Below, in pieces: positions 1-8,226 of a DNA stretch of 64,000 nt; the first letter of the stretch is position 1; the number at the start of each line of letters is the position of its first letter. A program made the position numbers and the translations under genes. The stretch is from assembly GCA_020850595.1 (NCBI GenBank), contig JADZEK010000112.1:1-64000 (forward strand), in the 5' to 3' direction. This DNA is from Anaerolineales bacterium (GTDB lineage Bacteria > Chloroflexota > Anaerolineae > Anaerolineales > UBA6663). The notes beneath the pieces are model-generated. The model saw only the letters and a program-made list of their open reading frames with translations, did not search any database and was not told where the DNA came from.

Positions 1-43
1 GGGCGCGGGGCCAGCGGCTTTTCTTAAGGGGCGGCAGGCGGCG

Positions 44-595
44 CTAGGCGGCCGGGGCGGGCGCGTAGCGCAGCAGCACGACGCCGGTGCTGCCCATGGG
101 GCGCTGCTCTAACAACTGGAGCCGGGCGGGCGCGCGGCCGAACAGGCGCCGGCCCTCGCCGAGCACCAGCGGGTAGGTGAGCAGGCGGTACTCATCCACC
201 AGGTTATGCTGCATGAGGCTCTGGACGAGCGTGGCGCTGCCGGCCACGATGAGGTCGCCGTCAATCGCCGCTTTCACCTGGGCGATCTCGGCCGGCAGGT
301 CGGCGCCGCGCAGGATGGTGGAGCCTTGCCACTCAGCCTTTTGGAGCGTGGTGGAGACGACGTATTTGGGCAGGGCGTTGAAGCGGTCGGAAAAGCCCAT
401 CGCGTCGGTGCGGGAGGGCCAGGCTTGGGCGAAGCCGGCGTAGGTGACACGGCCGAGCAGGTGCGCGCCCTGCGCCTGAAGTTCCGCGAACTTGAACTGA
501 CCGGTCTCGAGTGTGGCGTAAGGGAAGGACCACAGGTTCGGGTCCTGCACGACTCCGTCGAGGGTGATGAACTCGGTGACGACGATGTTGCCCAT
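44..595 (-). CDS. RibD-C/dihydrofolate reductase family protein
   Basis: This 183-residue protein has the RibD C-terminal/DHFR-like fold. It begins with the family pattern VVTEFITLDGVVQDP. The middle carries LLGRVTYAGFAQAWP and the end carries LVDEYRLLTYPLVLGEGRRLF, both typical of COG0262 proteins. Members bind NADPH and reduce small heterocycles, but most have no assigned substrate. ATG at 593-595 is the natural start. It lies 17 bp downstream of a second family member in the same orientation, so the two are probably one transcript and may be an old duplication. The family call is secure and the substrate is unknown. Confidence 0.85.
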   Translation of the reverse strand: MGNIVVTEFITLDGVVQDPNLWSFPYATLETGQFKFAELQAQGAHLLGRVTYAGFAQAWPSRTDAMGFSDRFNALPKYVVSTTLQKAEWQGSTILRGADLPAEIAQVKAAIDGDLIVAGSATLVQSLMQHNLVDEYRLLTYPLVLGEGRRLFGRAPARLQLLEQRPMGSTGVVLLRYAPAPAA

Positions 596-612
596 GGGCG
601 GGGTTCCTTTGG

Positions 613-1218
613 CTATTGGCCGAACGTGCCGGTTTGCAGCGCGCCGGCAGGGGCATAGCGCGCGATGATGACACCCGTGGCCGAGACGCGGGTGTCGAGC
701 AGCTTATAGCCGGTGGGGTCAACGGTCTCGCCGAACAGGCGCTTGCCGCGGCCGACGGTGACCGGGAAGATCAAGACCTGCATCTCGTCCACGAGGCGCA
801 GCCGCAGCAGCGTCTGGAGCAGGTCGCTGCTGCCGTGCACCTGTATCTCGGGGCCGGGCTGGGCCTTGAGGGCCTGGACGGCGGCCGCCAGGTCGCCTGG
901 CAGGAGTGTGGAGTTCTGCCACTCGACTTTATCCAGCGTGCGCGAAGCGACGTACTTGCGGGCGTTGTTCAAGTCCTCGGCGCCCGGCTCGGTGGCGGTG
1001 GGCCAGTAGCCGGCGAAGGTCTGGTAGGTCTTGCGGCCGAGCAGCAGATCGGGCTGCTTAGCGAAGGTGGCGGTCATGACTTCATCGAGCGTGGGGTCCC
1101 AATACTTGACCGACCAGCCGCCGCTGCTGAAGCCGTTGGTGTCGTCTTCGCCGGGGCCGCCGGGGCCTTGCATGACGCCGTCGAGCGTGACAAAGGTGGT
1201 GGCGGTGAGCTTGCGCAT
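613..1218 (-). CDS. RibD-C/dihydrofolate reductase family protein (second copy)
   Basis: This protein of about 201 residues starts at the ATG at 1216-1218, where the family N-terminus TTFVTLDGVMQGPGG begins. The open frame runs on to 1530, but that extension is Arg/Pro-rich and unlike the family. Motifs LLGRKTYQTFAGYWP and LVDEMQVLIFPVTVGRGKRLF match the neighbour at 44-595. The sequence contains a GGPGEDDTNGFSSGGW insertion that is common in larger members of the family. It is probably co-transcribed with the downstream copy. A weak promoter-like TTGCCG/TATCCT pair (1352-1324) lies about 100 bp upstream. Confidence 0.85.
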   Translation of the reverse strand: MRKLTATTFVTLDGVMQGPGGPGEDDTNGFSSGGWSVKYWDPTLDEVMTATFAKQPDLLLGRKTYQTFAGYWPTATEPGAEDLNNARKYVASRTLDKVEWQNSTLLPGDLAAAVQALKAQPGPEIQVHGSSDLLQTLLRLRLVDEMQVLIFPVTVGRGKRLFGETVDPTGYKLLDTRVSATGVIIARYAPAGALQTGTFGQ

Positions 1219-1381
1219 GGTCGCAACTCTCTCTGATCTAGGTCGGCTTGACTGTCCGGGCAATTCGGCCCGCCGTCGAGCGGGGCAGCGCGGGTGGCTC
1301 AAGCCGAACGCGGTGGGTTGGCCAGGATAGGATACCGCGAACGAGGCGGCAAGTCTTGAACAGAAACGACACCGTCCGCGG

Positions 1382-2074
1382 CTAAGCCCCGGCGGTTTTG
1401 GCAATTCGGGCAGGCGTTTCGCCCACGAAGCGGCGCAGCGCGCGGGTGAGGTGCGGCTGGTCGGCGTAGCCGGTTTGTGCCACGACATCGAGGATGGGCG
1501 CGCCGGATTGGAGCAGCGCCTGGGCGGCATGGGCGCGCTCGATCTGGAGCACGGCGGTGTGGGTGAGGCCGGTGGCGCGCACGAAGCGCCGCTGGACCGA
1601 GCGCCGGCTCAGGTGGGGCAGGTCGCCGCGCAGGGCGGCGGGGACGACCGGCTCGCTGAACAGCAGGCCCTGGCGGGCCAACTGAGCCAGGAAGGTGTCG
1701 GCGTTCTCGAAGGTGGGGAACTGCCAGGCCGCGCCGTGGAGCCAGAAGCGCTGGGCGCCGGCCTCGGGCAGGTTCAGGCCCTGGTTGACGAGGCTGTGGG
1801 CGGGGAACGGGGTCAGCACCGTGCCCAGCTTGAACTGGAGGCCGAAGAACTCGGCCTCGGGCGGCACGGGGACGAGCGAGGCTTGCGTTTCGGGGCCGCG
1901 CACGGTAAGGCTGAGGCGGCCTTGATAGCGGGTGATGACCAACTCACACTGAGTGGCGGCGCGAGAGATGAAGGTGGCCGCGCCGCCGCTGACAGTGCGC
2001 CAGACGCGCTCGACGGTGGGGGCGTCGGAGGCGCGTATCTCGAAGTCGAAGGTCTGCGTTTCGTTCTTGGGCAT
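1382..2074 (-). CDS. AraC-family transcriptional regulator
   Basis: This 230-residue protein ends in an AraC-type double helix-turn-helix. LSRRSVQRRFVRATGLTHTA is the first helix-turn-helix region. VVAQTGYADQPHLTRALRRFVGETPARI is the characteristic second half, with GYADQPHLTRALRRF matching the family signature. The N-terminal 130 residues form a beta-rich sensing domain without a recognisable ligand motif. It lies upstream of the two RibD-like reductases in the same orientation and may control them, which is inference. TTGCCC (2112-2107), a 17-bp spacer and TAAGAA sit so close to the ATG that the transcript would be nearly leaderless. Confidence 0.87.
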   Translation of the reverse strand: MPKNETQTFDFEIRASDAPTVERVWRTVSGGAATFISRAATQCELVITRYQGRLSLTVRGPETQASLVPVPPEAEFFGLQFKLGTVLTPFPAHSLVNQGLNLPEAGAQRFWLHGAAWQFPTFENADTFLAQLARQGLLFSEPVVPAALRGDLPHLSRRSVQRRFVRATGLTHTAVLQIERAHAAQALLQSGAPILDVVAQTGYADQPHLTRALRRFVGETPARIAKTAGA

Positions 2075-2141
2075 GGCGGGGGATTCTTAGCACGATTGCG
2101 AGGCGGGGGCAACCCCCAGCAACAAAACAGCCCCCACCGAC

Positions 2142-3722
2142 TCAGGCGCGCTGGGCCTCGCCGAGCTGCTCGGCGGGGCGGGCCACCTTGCCCTTGTCGG
2201 TGGCGGCGGCCAGCGCGGTGGATTCGGCGGCGCGCTCGGCCATTTCGGCCACGGTCTGCTGGTGCAGGCGCACGGCGCCGCGGGTGTCGCTGAGCTTGGC
2301 GCGCGTGCCGTCGCGCTCGGCTTGGGACAGGCGCTCGGCGGCGAGCGGAATGTCGGCGGCGTACTGCGGCAGCCAGGGGGCCAGCGCCACGAGCATGTCG
2401 TCGGTGAGCTGCCAGATTTCCTCGGGCGCGCAGACGGCGGCGGTGAGCGGGTCGTGCAGCATGGCCTGCTTGAGCAGGGTCACGTCGCCGGATACGGCGG
2501 CTTCCATGGCCATCTCTTGCACGCGGACGCTGGCGGCGCAGGTGGCGGCGCAGGCCAGCGGCAGGTCGCCGACGACGGGCATGTTGATGCCGGTGCGGTC
2601 CACGTAGCCGGGGATTTCGATGACGCAGCCGTTGGGCAGGTTGGTGAGGTGGTTGTGGTTGACGATGTTGAAGTGGCCGCGGTAAGGACGGCCGGTCTCC
2701 AGGCCCTCGATGATGTAGCTGCCGTGCTCTTCGCTGCGGTTGTGCGGGCCGAAGACGGGCGGCTCGGCGGCCATCCAGTTGGGGAAGTCGTACTCAAACC
2801 AGTTGCGGGCTTCGGAGATGACGCGCAGGTAGCCGCCGGTTTCGCCGTGAATCCAGTCGGAGGTGTCAATCCAGTTGGGGATGTCTTGCACGCGCTTGCG
2901 GTACCAGGGCAGGTACTCACTCAGGTGGCCGTTGCTCTCGGTGCTGTAGTAGCCAAAGCGCTTGAGCACGTCGAGGCGCACCTTCTCGGTGCGGCGGAAG
3001 TCCTCGACGTTGGAGAGCAGGGCGTACATTTGCGGGATAAGGTCTATGCCGCGCCAGACGGCCTGGATGCACCAGGTCTGGTGGTTGATGCCGGCGAAGC
3101 CGGCGTCTACGTCGCGGCGGTGGACTTTCTCGTCCGGGCCGATCTGGCCGGTCGCGCGCGCCCACTGCTCGACGGCGCGGGCGATCTGGTGGTGGGCGCC
3201 CTGCACGCCGTGACACAGGCCGATGGTGGTGACGCCGCCGTATTTGTTGCAGGCCCAGGTGTTCATGGCCATGGGGTTGGCGTAGTTGATGAACAGCGCG
3301 CCGGGCTTGGCGACTTCTTGGATGTCGTGGCAGAAGTCGAGCAGGGCGGGGATGGTGCGCTGGGCGTACATGATACCGCCCGCGCAGAGCGTGTCGCCGA
3401 CGCACTGGTCCACGCCGTACTTGAGCGGGATGTCAATGTCGTGCTGGAAGGCTTCCAGGCCGCCCTGGCGGATCATGCAGATGACGTAGTCGCTGTCGGC
3501 GATGGCGGCGCGGCGGTCGAGGGTGGACTGCACCTGGGCCGGGAGACGGTTGGCTTTGATGTCGCGCTCGGCGAGCTGCGTGACCATCTCCAGGTTGCGC
3601 TCGGAGATGTCGGTGAAGGCGAAGGTGGTGTCGGCGAACTCGGGCACGGCCAGCACGTCGCCCATCAGGCGGCGCGTGAAGCCGATGGAGCCAGCGCCGA
3701 TCATTGAGATTTTGAGAGCCAT
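2142..3722 (-). CDS. Glycoside hydrolase family 4, alpha-galactosidase/glucosidase-like
   Basis: This 526-residue protein is an NAD- and divalent-metal-dependent GH4 glycosidase, probably alpha-galactosidase-like. It starts with a Rossmann motif, MIGAGSIGFTRRL, and continues with FTDISERNLEM where the NAD ribose binds. FINYANPMAMNTWACNK and GLCHGVQGAHH carry the Asn, Cys and His residues that bind metal and substrate in the family. GH4 enzymes work by redox elimination rather than classical hydrolysis and are cytoplasmic. The gene stands alone between an AraC regulator and a 750-bp repeat region. The C-terminal 50 residues are Ala/Glu-rich and look like a dispensable extension. The exact sugar is not readable from sequence. 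Confidence 0.88.
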   Translation of the reverse strand: MALKISMIGAGSIGFTRRLMGDVLAVPEFADTTFAFTDISERNLEMVTQLAERDIKANRLPAQVQSTLDRRAAIADSDYVICMIRQGGLEAFQHDIDIPLKYGVDQCVGDTLCAGGIMYAQRTIPALLDFCHDIQEVAKPGALFINYANPMAMNTWACNKYGGVTTIGLCHGVQGAHHQIARAVEQWARATGQIGPDEKVHRRDVDAGFAGINHQTWCIQAVWRGIDLIPQMYALLSNVEDFRRTEKVRLDVLKRFGYYSTESNGHLSEYLPWYRKRVQDIPNWIDTSDWIHGETGGYLRVISEARNWFEYDFPNWMAAEPPVFGPHNRSEEHGSYIIEGLETGRPYRGHFNIVNHNHLTNLPNGCVIEIPGYVDRTGINMPVVGDLPLACAATCAASVRVQEMAMEAAVSGDVTLLKQAMLHDPLTAAVCAPEEIWQLTDDMLVALAPWLPQYAADIPLAAERLSQAERDGTRAKLSDTRGAVRLHQQTVAEMAERAAESTALAAATDKGKVARPAEQLGEAQRA

Positions 3723-3937
3723 GAGTGGGTGTCTCCACGAAGCGGGTAAAGGAGGGAAGTGCGGATGGGGCGGATACTACCACGGGCGGCCGATTTTGGC
3801 AGGAGGGGAGGAAAGGCTTGGCCACGAATTACCACGAATTTTTGGGGCAGCGCCGCGGCGGGCAGTTGGGTTCGGGAAGAGGGCAGGACAATGGAGGCCC
3901 GGGAGGTGTCACCCTGCCACCTCGATCCCTGGATCGC

Positions 3938-4200
3938 TGAGAACCGGCATGACTGGCAGGGCCGGCCCATCAAGCGGAGAGAACCGGCATGACTGGCAGG
4001 GCCGGCCCATCAAGCTGAGAGAACCGGCATGACTGGCAGGGCCGGCCCTGCAAGCGGAGAGAACCGGCATGACTGGCAGGGCGACCCAGCAAGCGGAGAG
4101 AACCGGCATGACTGGCAGGGCCGGCCCATCAAGCTGAGAGAACCGACATGACTGGCAGGGCCGGCCCAGCAAGCGGAGAGAACCGGCATGACTGGCAGAA
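3938..4200. repeat. 40-bp tandem direct repeat array, seven copies
   Basis: The decamer GAACCGGCAT (once GAACCGACAT) starts at 3941, 3981, 4021, 4061, 4100, 4140 and 4180. That is a period of 40 bp with one 39-bp unit. Each unit continues GACTGGCAGGGCCGGCCC and ends in CAAGCGGAGA or CAAGCTGAGA. The units differ by a few substitutions only. There is no unique spacer between units, so this is a minisatellite, not a CRISPR. CCGGC and GCCGG inside the unit could pair into a short hairpin. The seventh copy breaks off after ACTGGCAGAA. Confidence 0.95.
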
Positions 4201-4360
4201 CGAGATCGGCGGAGCGGAGCGGCGAGACTGCCACTTCGCTCGTTGGCGGGCGAGAGTTGCTGAGGTGGGCCAGGTTGGAAAAGGGCAAACAGCAGCGCGG
4301 AGGCTTAGTAAGACTGTGGCAAAGATATGCTGCATTAGCAAGAGGGTAGGGGAAGTTTAA

Positions 4361-4440
4361 GGTAGCGAGCGGCGGCGGTTTGGCCGAACAAAATGTGCTC
4401 GGCATACGAACGACCCTACATTTCCTGCGATTCGGTTGGG
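4361..4440 (+). repeat. Dispersed GTAGCG...CCCTAC element, copy A
   Basis: GGTAGCGAGCGGCGGCGG is followed by a CCGA...TCGG micro-hairpin, CATACGAACGACCCTAC and TGCGATTCGGTTGGGGTC. The same order of blocks recurs at about 14186-14250 (partial), 15652-15716 and 15768-15840. It lies just downstream of pyrD in the opposite orientation. I interpret it as a non-autonomous dispersed repeat. Confidence 0.7.
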
Positions 4441-4476
4441 GTCACTTGCAACTTTGAGCTAGCAGCGAGAATGCGT

Positions 4477-5538
4477 TTAGGCTGCGGCGCCGACGGCCTG
4501 GCTGATGTGGGTGAGGCCTTGCTGCTTCAGCCAGGCGGCCAGGTCGCGGTTGAGGCGGCCGACGAGGGCGGGGCCTTCGTAGATGAGGCCGGTGTAGAGC
4601 TGCACCAGGCCGGCGCCGGCTTGCAGCTTTTCGAGGGCGGCGGCGCTGTCGTGGATGCCGCCGACGGCGATGAGGGGCAAGCGGCCCTGGGTCTGCCGGT
4701 AGAGGTGGCGCACGATTTCGGTGGAGCGGGCGCGCAGGGGCGGGCCGGTGAGGCCGCCGGGGCGGCGCGGCGGCAGGCTCTGGAGCGAGTTGGTGGCGAT
4801 GAGGCCGGCCACGCCGACGGCCAGGGCCACGTCCAGCACCTCGTCCACTTCGGCCAAGGTGAGGTCGGGCGCGATCTTGACCAGCAGCGGGCAGCCGGGG
4901 GCGTGGGCGTCACGCTCGGCCAGCACAGCGCGCAGCAGCGGCTCAAGGTAGACGCGGTGCTGGAGGTCGCGCAGGCCGGCGGTGTTGGGCGAGGAAATGT
5001 TGATGGTGATGTAGTCGGCGGCGAGGCCGAGGCGCTGCACGAGCTGGGCGTAGTCAGCCGCCGCCTGCTCCAGCGGGGTGGTCTTGTTCTTGCCCAGGTT
5101 CACGCCCAGCACGGCGCGGCCGAGGGTGGGCCGGGCGGCTTGCAGGCGGGGCAGCACAGCCGCCGCGCCCTGGCTGGGGAAGCCCAGGCTGTTGATGAGG
5201 GCCGAGGACTCCGGCTCGCGGAAGACGCGTGGCTTGGGGTTGCCGGGCTGCGGCGCGAGCGTGACCGTGCCCGCCTCCAGGTGGCCGAAGCCGAGGGCCG
5301 CCAGGCCGCCGAGCGCCACGCCGTCTTTGTCATAGCCCGCCGCCAGGCCCACCGGGTTGGGGAAGCGCAAGCCAAAGACCTCGGTCTCCAGGCATGGGTC
5401 GGCGTAGGCGAACAGGCGGCGCAGCAGGGCGCGCCCCACCCCGCTGAAGCCGGCCAGGGCCAGGAGTTGGAGCGTGCGGTGATGGGCGCTTTCCGGGTCG
5501 AGCCGGAAGAGCAGCGGGCGCAGGGCGTGGTAGCGCAC
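4477..5538 (-). CDS. pyrD: Dihydroorotate dehydrogenase (quinone), class 2
   Basis: This 353-residue protein catalyses the quinone-linked oxidation of dihydroorotate to orotate in pyrimidine synthesis. The N-terminal HALRPLLFRLDPESAHH helix pair is the membrane-associated quinone tunnel of class 2 enzymes. PNPVGLAAGYDKDG is the FMN/substrate loop, GVNLGKNKTTP the second FMN contact, and ITINISSPNTAGLRDLQ carries the catalytic Ser. The C-terminal LIAVGGIHD and AGLVQLYTG bind FMN phosphate. The start codon is GTG at 5536-5538. It lies 20 bp downstream of pyrE, so pyrE-pyrD form a two-gene pyrimidine operon. Confidence 0.95.
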   Translation of the reverse strand: MRYHALRPLLFRLDPESAHHRTLQLLALAGFSGVGRALLRRLFAYADPCLETEVFGLRFPNPVGLAAGYDKDGVALGGLAALGFGHLEAGTVTLAPQPGNPKPRVFREPESSALINSLGFPSQGAAAVLPRLQAARPTLGRAVLGVNLGKNKTTPLEQAAADYAQLVQRLGLAADYITINISSPNTAGLRDLQHRVYLEPLLRAVLAERDAHAPGCPLLVKIAPDLTLAEVDEVLDVALAVGVAGLIATNSLQSLPPRRPGGLTGPPLRARSTEIVRHLYRQTQGRLPLIAVGGIHDSAAALEKLQAGAGLVQLYTGLIYEGPALVGRLNRDLAAWLKQQGLTHISQAVGAAA

Positions 5539-5558
5539 CGAGGGATGGCCGCCGGCGC

Positions 5559-6176
5559 TTACGCGGTGGCGGCGAGGATGTCGGCCGCCTGCTCGGGCGA
5601 AACCGCGCCCGCCGCCTGCCAGTGGGCCAGCAGCGCCCGCAGCGTGGTGGCGGCGTGGAGCGTGCAGCCCTCGGCCGCCAGCGCCGCCGCCGCGCCCTGC
5701 TCACGGTTGATGAGCACGACCACATCGCGCACCACCAGGCCGGCGGCGCGCAGCTTGGCCAGGCCGTCGAGGGTGCTCGCGCCGGAGGTGGCTACGTCGT
5801 CGAGCAGCACGGCCGTTTGCCCGGCCGTGAACACGCCCTCCACCGCCACCTGGGTGCCGTGGTCTTTGACCTCGCGGCGCGGGTAGATCATGGAACGGTC
5901 AAGCGCGAGCGAGAGGGCGGTGGCGAGGGGCAGCCCGGCGTAGGGCACGGCGGCCAGGTGGTCGCAGGCCAGTGGCGCGACGAGCGGGGCGTAGGCCGCG
6001 GCCGCCAGGCGCAGCGCGCGCGGGTAGGAGGCCAGGCGGCGCAGGTCGAGGTAGATGGGCGAGACGCGGCCCGACTTGAGGGTGAAAGCGCCAAATTTGA
6101 CGCAGCCGATCTCAAGCAGGGCGGCGGCCAGGTCGGCCGTGCTGGGGGGTGAGGCGGGCATGGGATTGGAGGTCAT
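5559..6176 (-). CDS. pyrE: Orotate phosphoribosyltransferase
   Basis: This 205-residue protein transfers phosphoribose from PRPP to orotate, giving OMP. The PRPP-binding motif is visible as AVLLDDVATSGAS near residue 125. The family N-terminal region ALLEIGCVKFGAFTLKSGRVSPIYLDLR contains the orotate-site Lys and the SGRxSPIY signature. MIYPRREVKDHGTQVAVEG supplies the catalytic flexible-loop Lys. Length is normal. CATAAT at 6199-6194 would place the transcript start about 10 nt from the ATG, and no Shine-Dalgarno is seen, so the leader is very short. It is first in the operon with pyrD. Confidence 0.95.
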   Translation of the reverse strand: MTSNPMPASPPSTADLAAALLEIGCVKFGAFTLKSGRVSPIYLDLRRLASYPRALRLAAAAYAPLVAPLACDHLAAVPYAGLPLATALSLALDRSMIYPRREVKDHGTQVAVEGVFTAGQTAVLLDDVATSGASTLDGLAKLRAAGLVVRDVVVLINREQGAAAALAAEGCTLHAATTLRALLAHWQAAGAVSPEQAADILAATA

Positions 6177-6273
6177 GGGGCTTGTCGGGCAGGATTATGG
6201 CCCAGGCGGCGCGGCGGTCACACGGGCGCGGATGGATTGGCGCTGCGAAAAAAAAGGCGCCGCGGGGGACGCT

Positions 6274-6597
6274 CTATGGGTTCAGGTCGCAAATGACGGC
6301 GGTGGCCTTTTGCTCCGGCGCGAAAGCGAGCATGAGTTGGCCGCAGCAGGAGACCACGCGGCTCTGGTCGAGGGTGTAAAAGGTCTGCTTGCCCACATGG
6401 CGTAAACCGACCAGCCCGGCCTCGCGCAGGATGGCGAGGTGGTGCGAGACCGTGGGCTGCTTGAGGCCGATCTGCTCGGCCAGGTCGCCCACCGACACCC
6501 AGCCGCAGCAGCAGGCGCGCATGATGCGCTGGCGGGTCTCGTCGGCGATGGCCTTGGCAAAGGTCACCGGGCTAAGCTCAGATACATCAACGTCCAT
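6274..6597 (-). CDS. ArsR-family repressor with unusual cysteine cluster
   Basis: This 107-residue winged-helix protein has the ArsR/SmtB helix-turn-helix: VGDLAEQIGLKQPTVSHHLAILREAGLV, then the wing RHVGKQTFYTL. The thiol pattern is odd. Three consecutive cysteines (C29-C31) sit where arsenic or cadmium sensors carry CxC. A further CC pair is at 84-85 and there is one cysteine near the C-terminus. This suggests a soft-metal or thiol-reactive sensor, which is inference. No metal-resistance gene is adjacent. The next gene downstream on the same strand region is the PyrE cluster, 97 bp away. The promoter abuts the start codon (see 6605-6633). Confidence 0.85.
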   Translation of the reverse strand: MDVDVSELSPVTFAKAIADETRQRIMRACCCGWVSVGDLAEQIGLKQPTVSHHLAILREAGLVGLRHVGKQTFYTLDQSRVVSCCGQLMLAFAPEQKATAVICDLNP

Positions 6598-6604
6598 CTA
6601 TCTG

Positions 6605-6633
6605 ATTATCGCCGCGCGGGGGCCGGGAGTCAA
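6605..6633 (-). promoter_or_regulatory. Sigma70-type promoter giving a leaderless ArsR-family transcript
   Basis: On the minus strand TTGACT (6633-6628) is followed by a 17-bp spacer and GATAAT (6610-6605). Only 7 nt separate the -10 from the ATG at 6597, so the transcript should begin at or next to the start codon. No Shine-Dalgarno could fit. Confidence 0.7.
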
Positions 6634-6635
6634 GG

Positions 6636-6956
6636 CTAGAATTGAAAAACGTCGTCGCGCAGGGGCACGGTTTTCTTGGTGTAGTTGGTGACGAAGCCGC
6701 GCAGCCGCCGCTCGAGGTTGGCCCACAGCGGGGTCTTGAGCAGGGCTTCGAGGGCGGCCTGGTCGTCGGCGATGAATTCCACCAGCCGCTTGGGGTAGTC
6801 GCCATAGGCGGTGTGCCAGGCGCCGCTCATTTGCAGCCCCTGCGCCTGCAAGGCCGGGACCATTTCACCCAGCACGAACTGGAAGTAGTTGTCGTGCACG
6901 TCGCCGTCAATGTCGTAGGTGAGGATCAGTTTGTAGCGCCGCGGGTGCTCGGCCAT
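6636..6956 (-). CDS. Conserved small alpha/beta protein, function unknown
   Basis: This 106-residue acidic protein has no recognisable catalytic motif. The order of strands and helices (YKLILTYDID, a helix around ALQAQGLQ, YPKRLVEFIAD, and a helix around ALEALLKTPLW) resembles a dimeric alpha/beta ferredoxin-like barrel such as the EthD or NIPSNAP type. The C-terminus VTNYTKKTVPLRDDVFQF looks specific. It begins with ATG at 6954-6956 and lies 24 bp downstream of the radical SAM gene in the same orientation, so it is probably co-transcribed with it. I do not recognise a named family. Confidence 0.7.
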   Translation of the reverse strand: MAEHPRRYKLILTYDIDGDVHDNYFQFVLGEMVPALQAQGLQMSGAWHTAYGDYPKRLVEFIADDQAALEALLKTPLWANLERRLRGFVTNYTKKTVPLRDDVFQF

Positions 6957-6980
6957 GTCGCTCAGTCCTGGCTGGTGAAA

Positions 6981-8141
6981 CTAACGGGCTAAGTCGGGCC
7001 GGCGGCGGTCACCAGGGCCGCTGACCGGGCGAGGCGCGCCAGGCCCGAACCGGCGCACGCTCGCGGGATGATCTGTCCACAGGCCGGCGGGCCGCGCGCC
7101 GCACGCGGGGCACGCGCCCGCAGCCGTCAGGGCGTAATCGAGAATGCGGTAGCCATACCGCGCGATCAGCCGCCGGCCGCAGCCGGGGCAGAAGGTGTGC
7201 TCCCAATCGCCCACCTGGCCGGGCAGGTTGCCGGCATAGACGTAACGCAGCCCGGCCGCACGGCCGATCTCGGCCGCCCGCACCAGCGCGGCGGCGCGGG
7301 TGGGGTCCGGACCCTGCATCTTATAGTCCGGGTGAAAGGCCGTGACGTGCCACGGAATGTCGGGCGAGAGCGCGGCCAGGAAGCGGGCCGCATCGGTCAG
7401 CTCGGCTGCGCTGTCGTTGAAGCCGGGGATGACGAGTGTGACGACCTCGAGCCACAGCCCCCGCGCCTGCACGCCACGCAGCGTGTCGAGCACGGTGTTG
7501 AGCACCGCGCCGAGCCGGCGGTAGTTTTTGTCGCTCATCGTCTTCAGGTCTATTTTGTACCCGGAGACGTAGGGGCGAATGTAGTCGAGCGCTTCGGGCG
7601 TGGCGTTGCCGTTGGAAATATACACGCATTTCAGGCCCGCCGCCAGGGACGCGCGGAACACCGCCACGGCCCACTCGCTGGTGATGAGCGGCTCATTGTA
7701 GGACGAGCCGACCAGCGCCGCGCCGTTGTGCACGGCCAGCGCCGCCAGCTGCGCGGGGGTGACTGCGCGCGGGTAGGCACCGGCGAGGGCCGAGGCCGGG
7801 TCGCGCAGGGCCTGGGAGGTGACCCAGTTTTGGCAATAGGCACAATGCAGGTCGCAGCCGAGCATCCCGAAGGTGAGGGTGTCGGAGCCGGGGTAAAGGT
7901 GGAAGAAGGGCTTCTTTTCGGTGGGGTCGCACTGGAGCGCGCCGACGTAGCCCCAGGGCACGCGCAGTTCGCCGGCGGCGTTGAAGCGCACCTGGCAGAT
8001 GCCGCGCCGCCCCGGCTTGATGAGGCAGCGGTGGCCGCAGGCATAGCAGGTGAGCGCCCCGTCGGCGCGGGGGGTGAAGAGTTCACCCGGCGCGGTGAGT
8101 GAATCTAACAGCAGTTCGAGGCTGGCGTCGGCCTCGGCCAT
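6981..8141 (-). CDS. amrS: AmmeMemoRadiSam-system radical SAM enzyme (AmrS)
   Basis: This 386-residue protein matches the AmrS/PflA-like radical SAM family. The cluster motif CDLHCAYC (C96, C100, C103) binds the 4Fe-4S cluster that cleaves SAM. An N-terminal CYACGHRC...GICQVR block (C32, C35, C39, C49) is the family's extra Cys-rich region. A C-terminal rubredoxin-like knuckle (FCPGCG, then CPACG) probably binds zinc. In many genomes AmrS sits with AmrA and AmrB (Memo-like); neither is present here. The substrate of the system is not established. An extended -10 TGCTATAAT lies at 8193-8188, about 45 bp upstream. Confidence 0.88.
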   Translation of the reverse strand: MAEADASLELLLDSLTAPGELFTPRADGALTCYACGHRCLIKPGRRGICQVRFNAAGELRVPWGYVGALQCDPTEKKPFFHLYPGSDTLTFGMLGCDLHCAYCQNWVTSQALRDPASALAGAYPRAVTPAQLAALAVHNGAALVGSSYNEPLITSEWAVAVFRASLAAGLKCVYISNGNATPEALDYIRPYVSGYKIDLKTMSDKNYRRLGAVLNTVLDTLRGVQARGLWLEVVTLVIPGFNDSAAELTDAARFLAALSPDIPWHVTAFHPDYKMQGPDPTRAAALVRAAEIGRAAGLRYVYAGNLPGQVGDWEHTFCPGCGRRLIARYGYRILDYALTAAGACPACGARPAGLWTDHPASVRRFGPGAPRPVSGPGDRRRPDLAR

Positions 8142-8226
8142 GGCGGAAGGGCGCTTTCTGGCACCAGTGTTGACCGGTTACGCTGAAATTATAGCACTCG
8201 GGGAGAGGGTGAGGCGCAAGAGGGGA

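Larger units (their letters stand above)
3723..4476. other. Non-coding repeat-rich spacer
   Basis: This 754-bp stretch separates the GH4 gene from pyrD and I see no credible gene in it. It holds one CACGAATT element at 3820-3843, a 40-bp tandem array at 3938-4200 and a GTAGCG...CCCTAC dispersed element at about 4361-4440. Open frames across the array exist only because the repeat unit lacks stop codons on the minus strand. Confidence 0.75.

Noticed and set aside
613-1530. Longer N-terminus for the second RibD-like gene
   Set aside because: The extra 100 residues are Arg/Pro-rich, lack homology to the family and precede the natural family start at 1218.
3938-4200. CRISPR array
   Set aside because: The units are contiguous 40-bp near-copies without unique spacers, and no cas gene is near.
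4010-4405. Minus-strand protein-coding gene with repeat peptides
   Set aside because: The open frame comes from a stop-free repeat unit; the 40-bp period shifts frame each unit, so no conserved peptide period exists.
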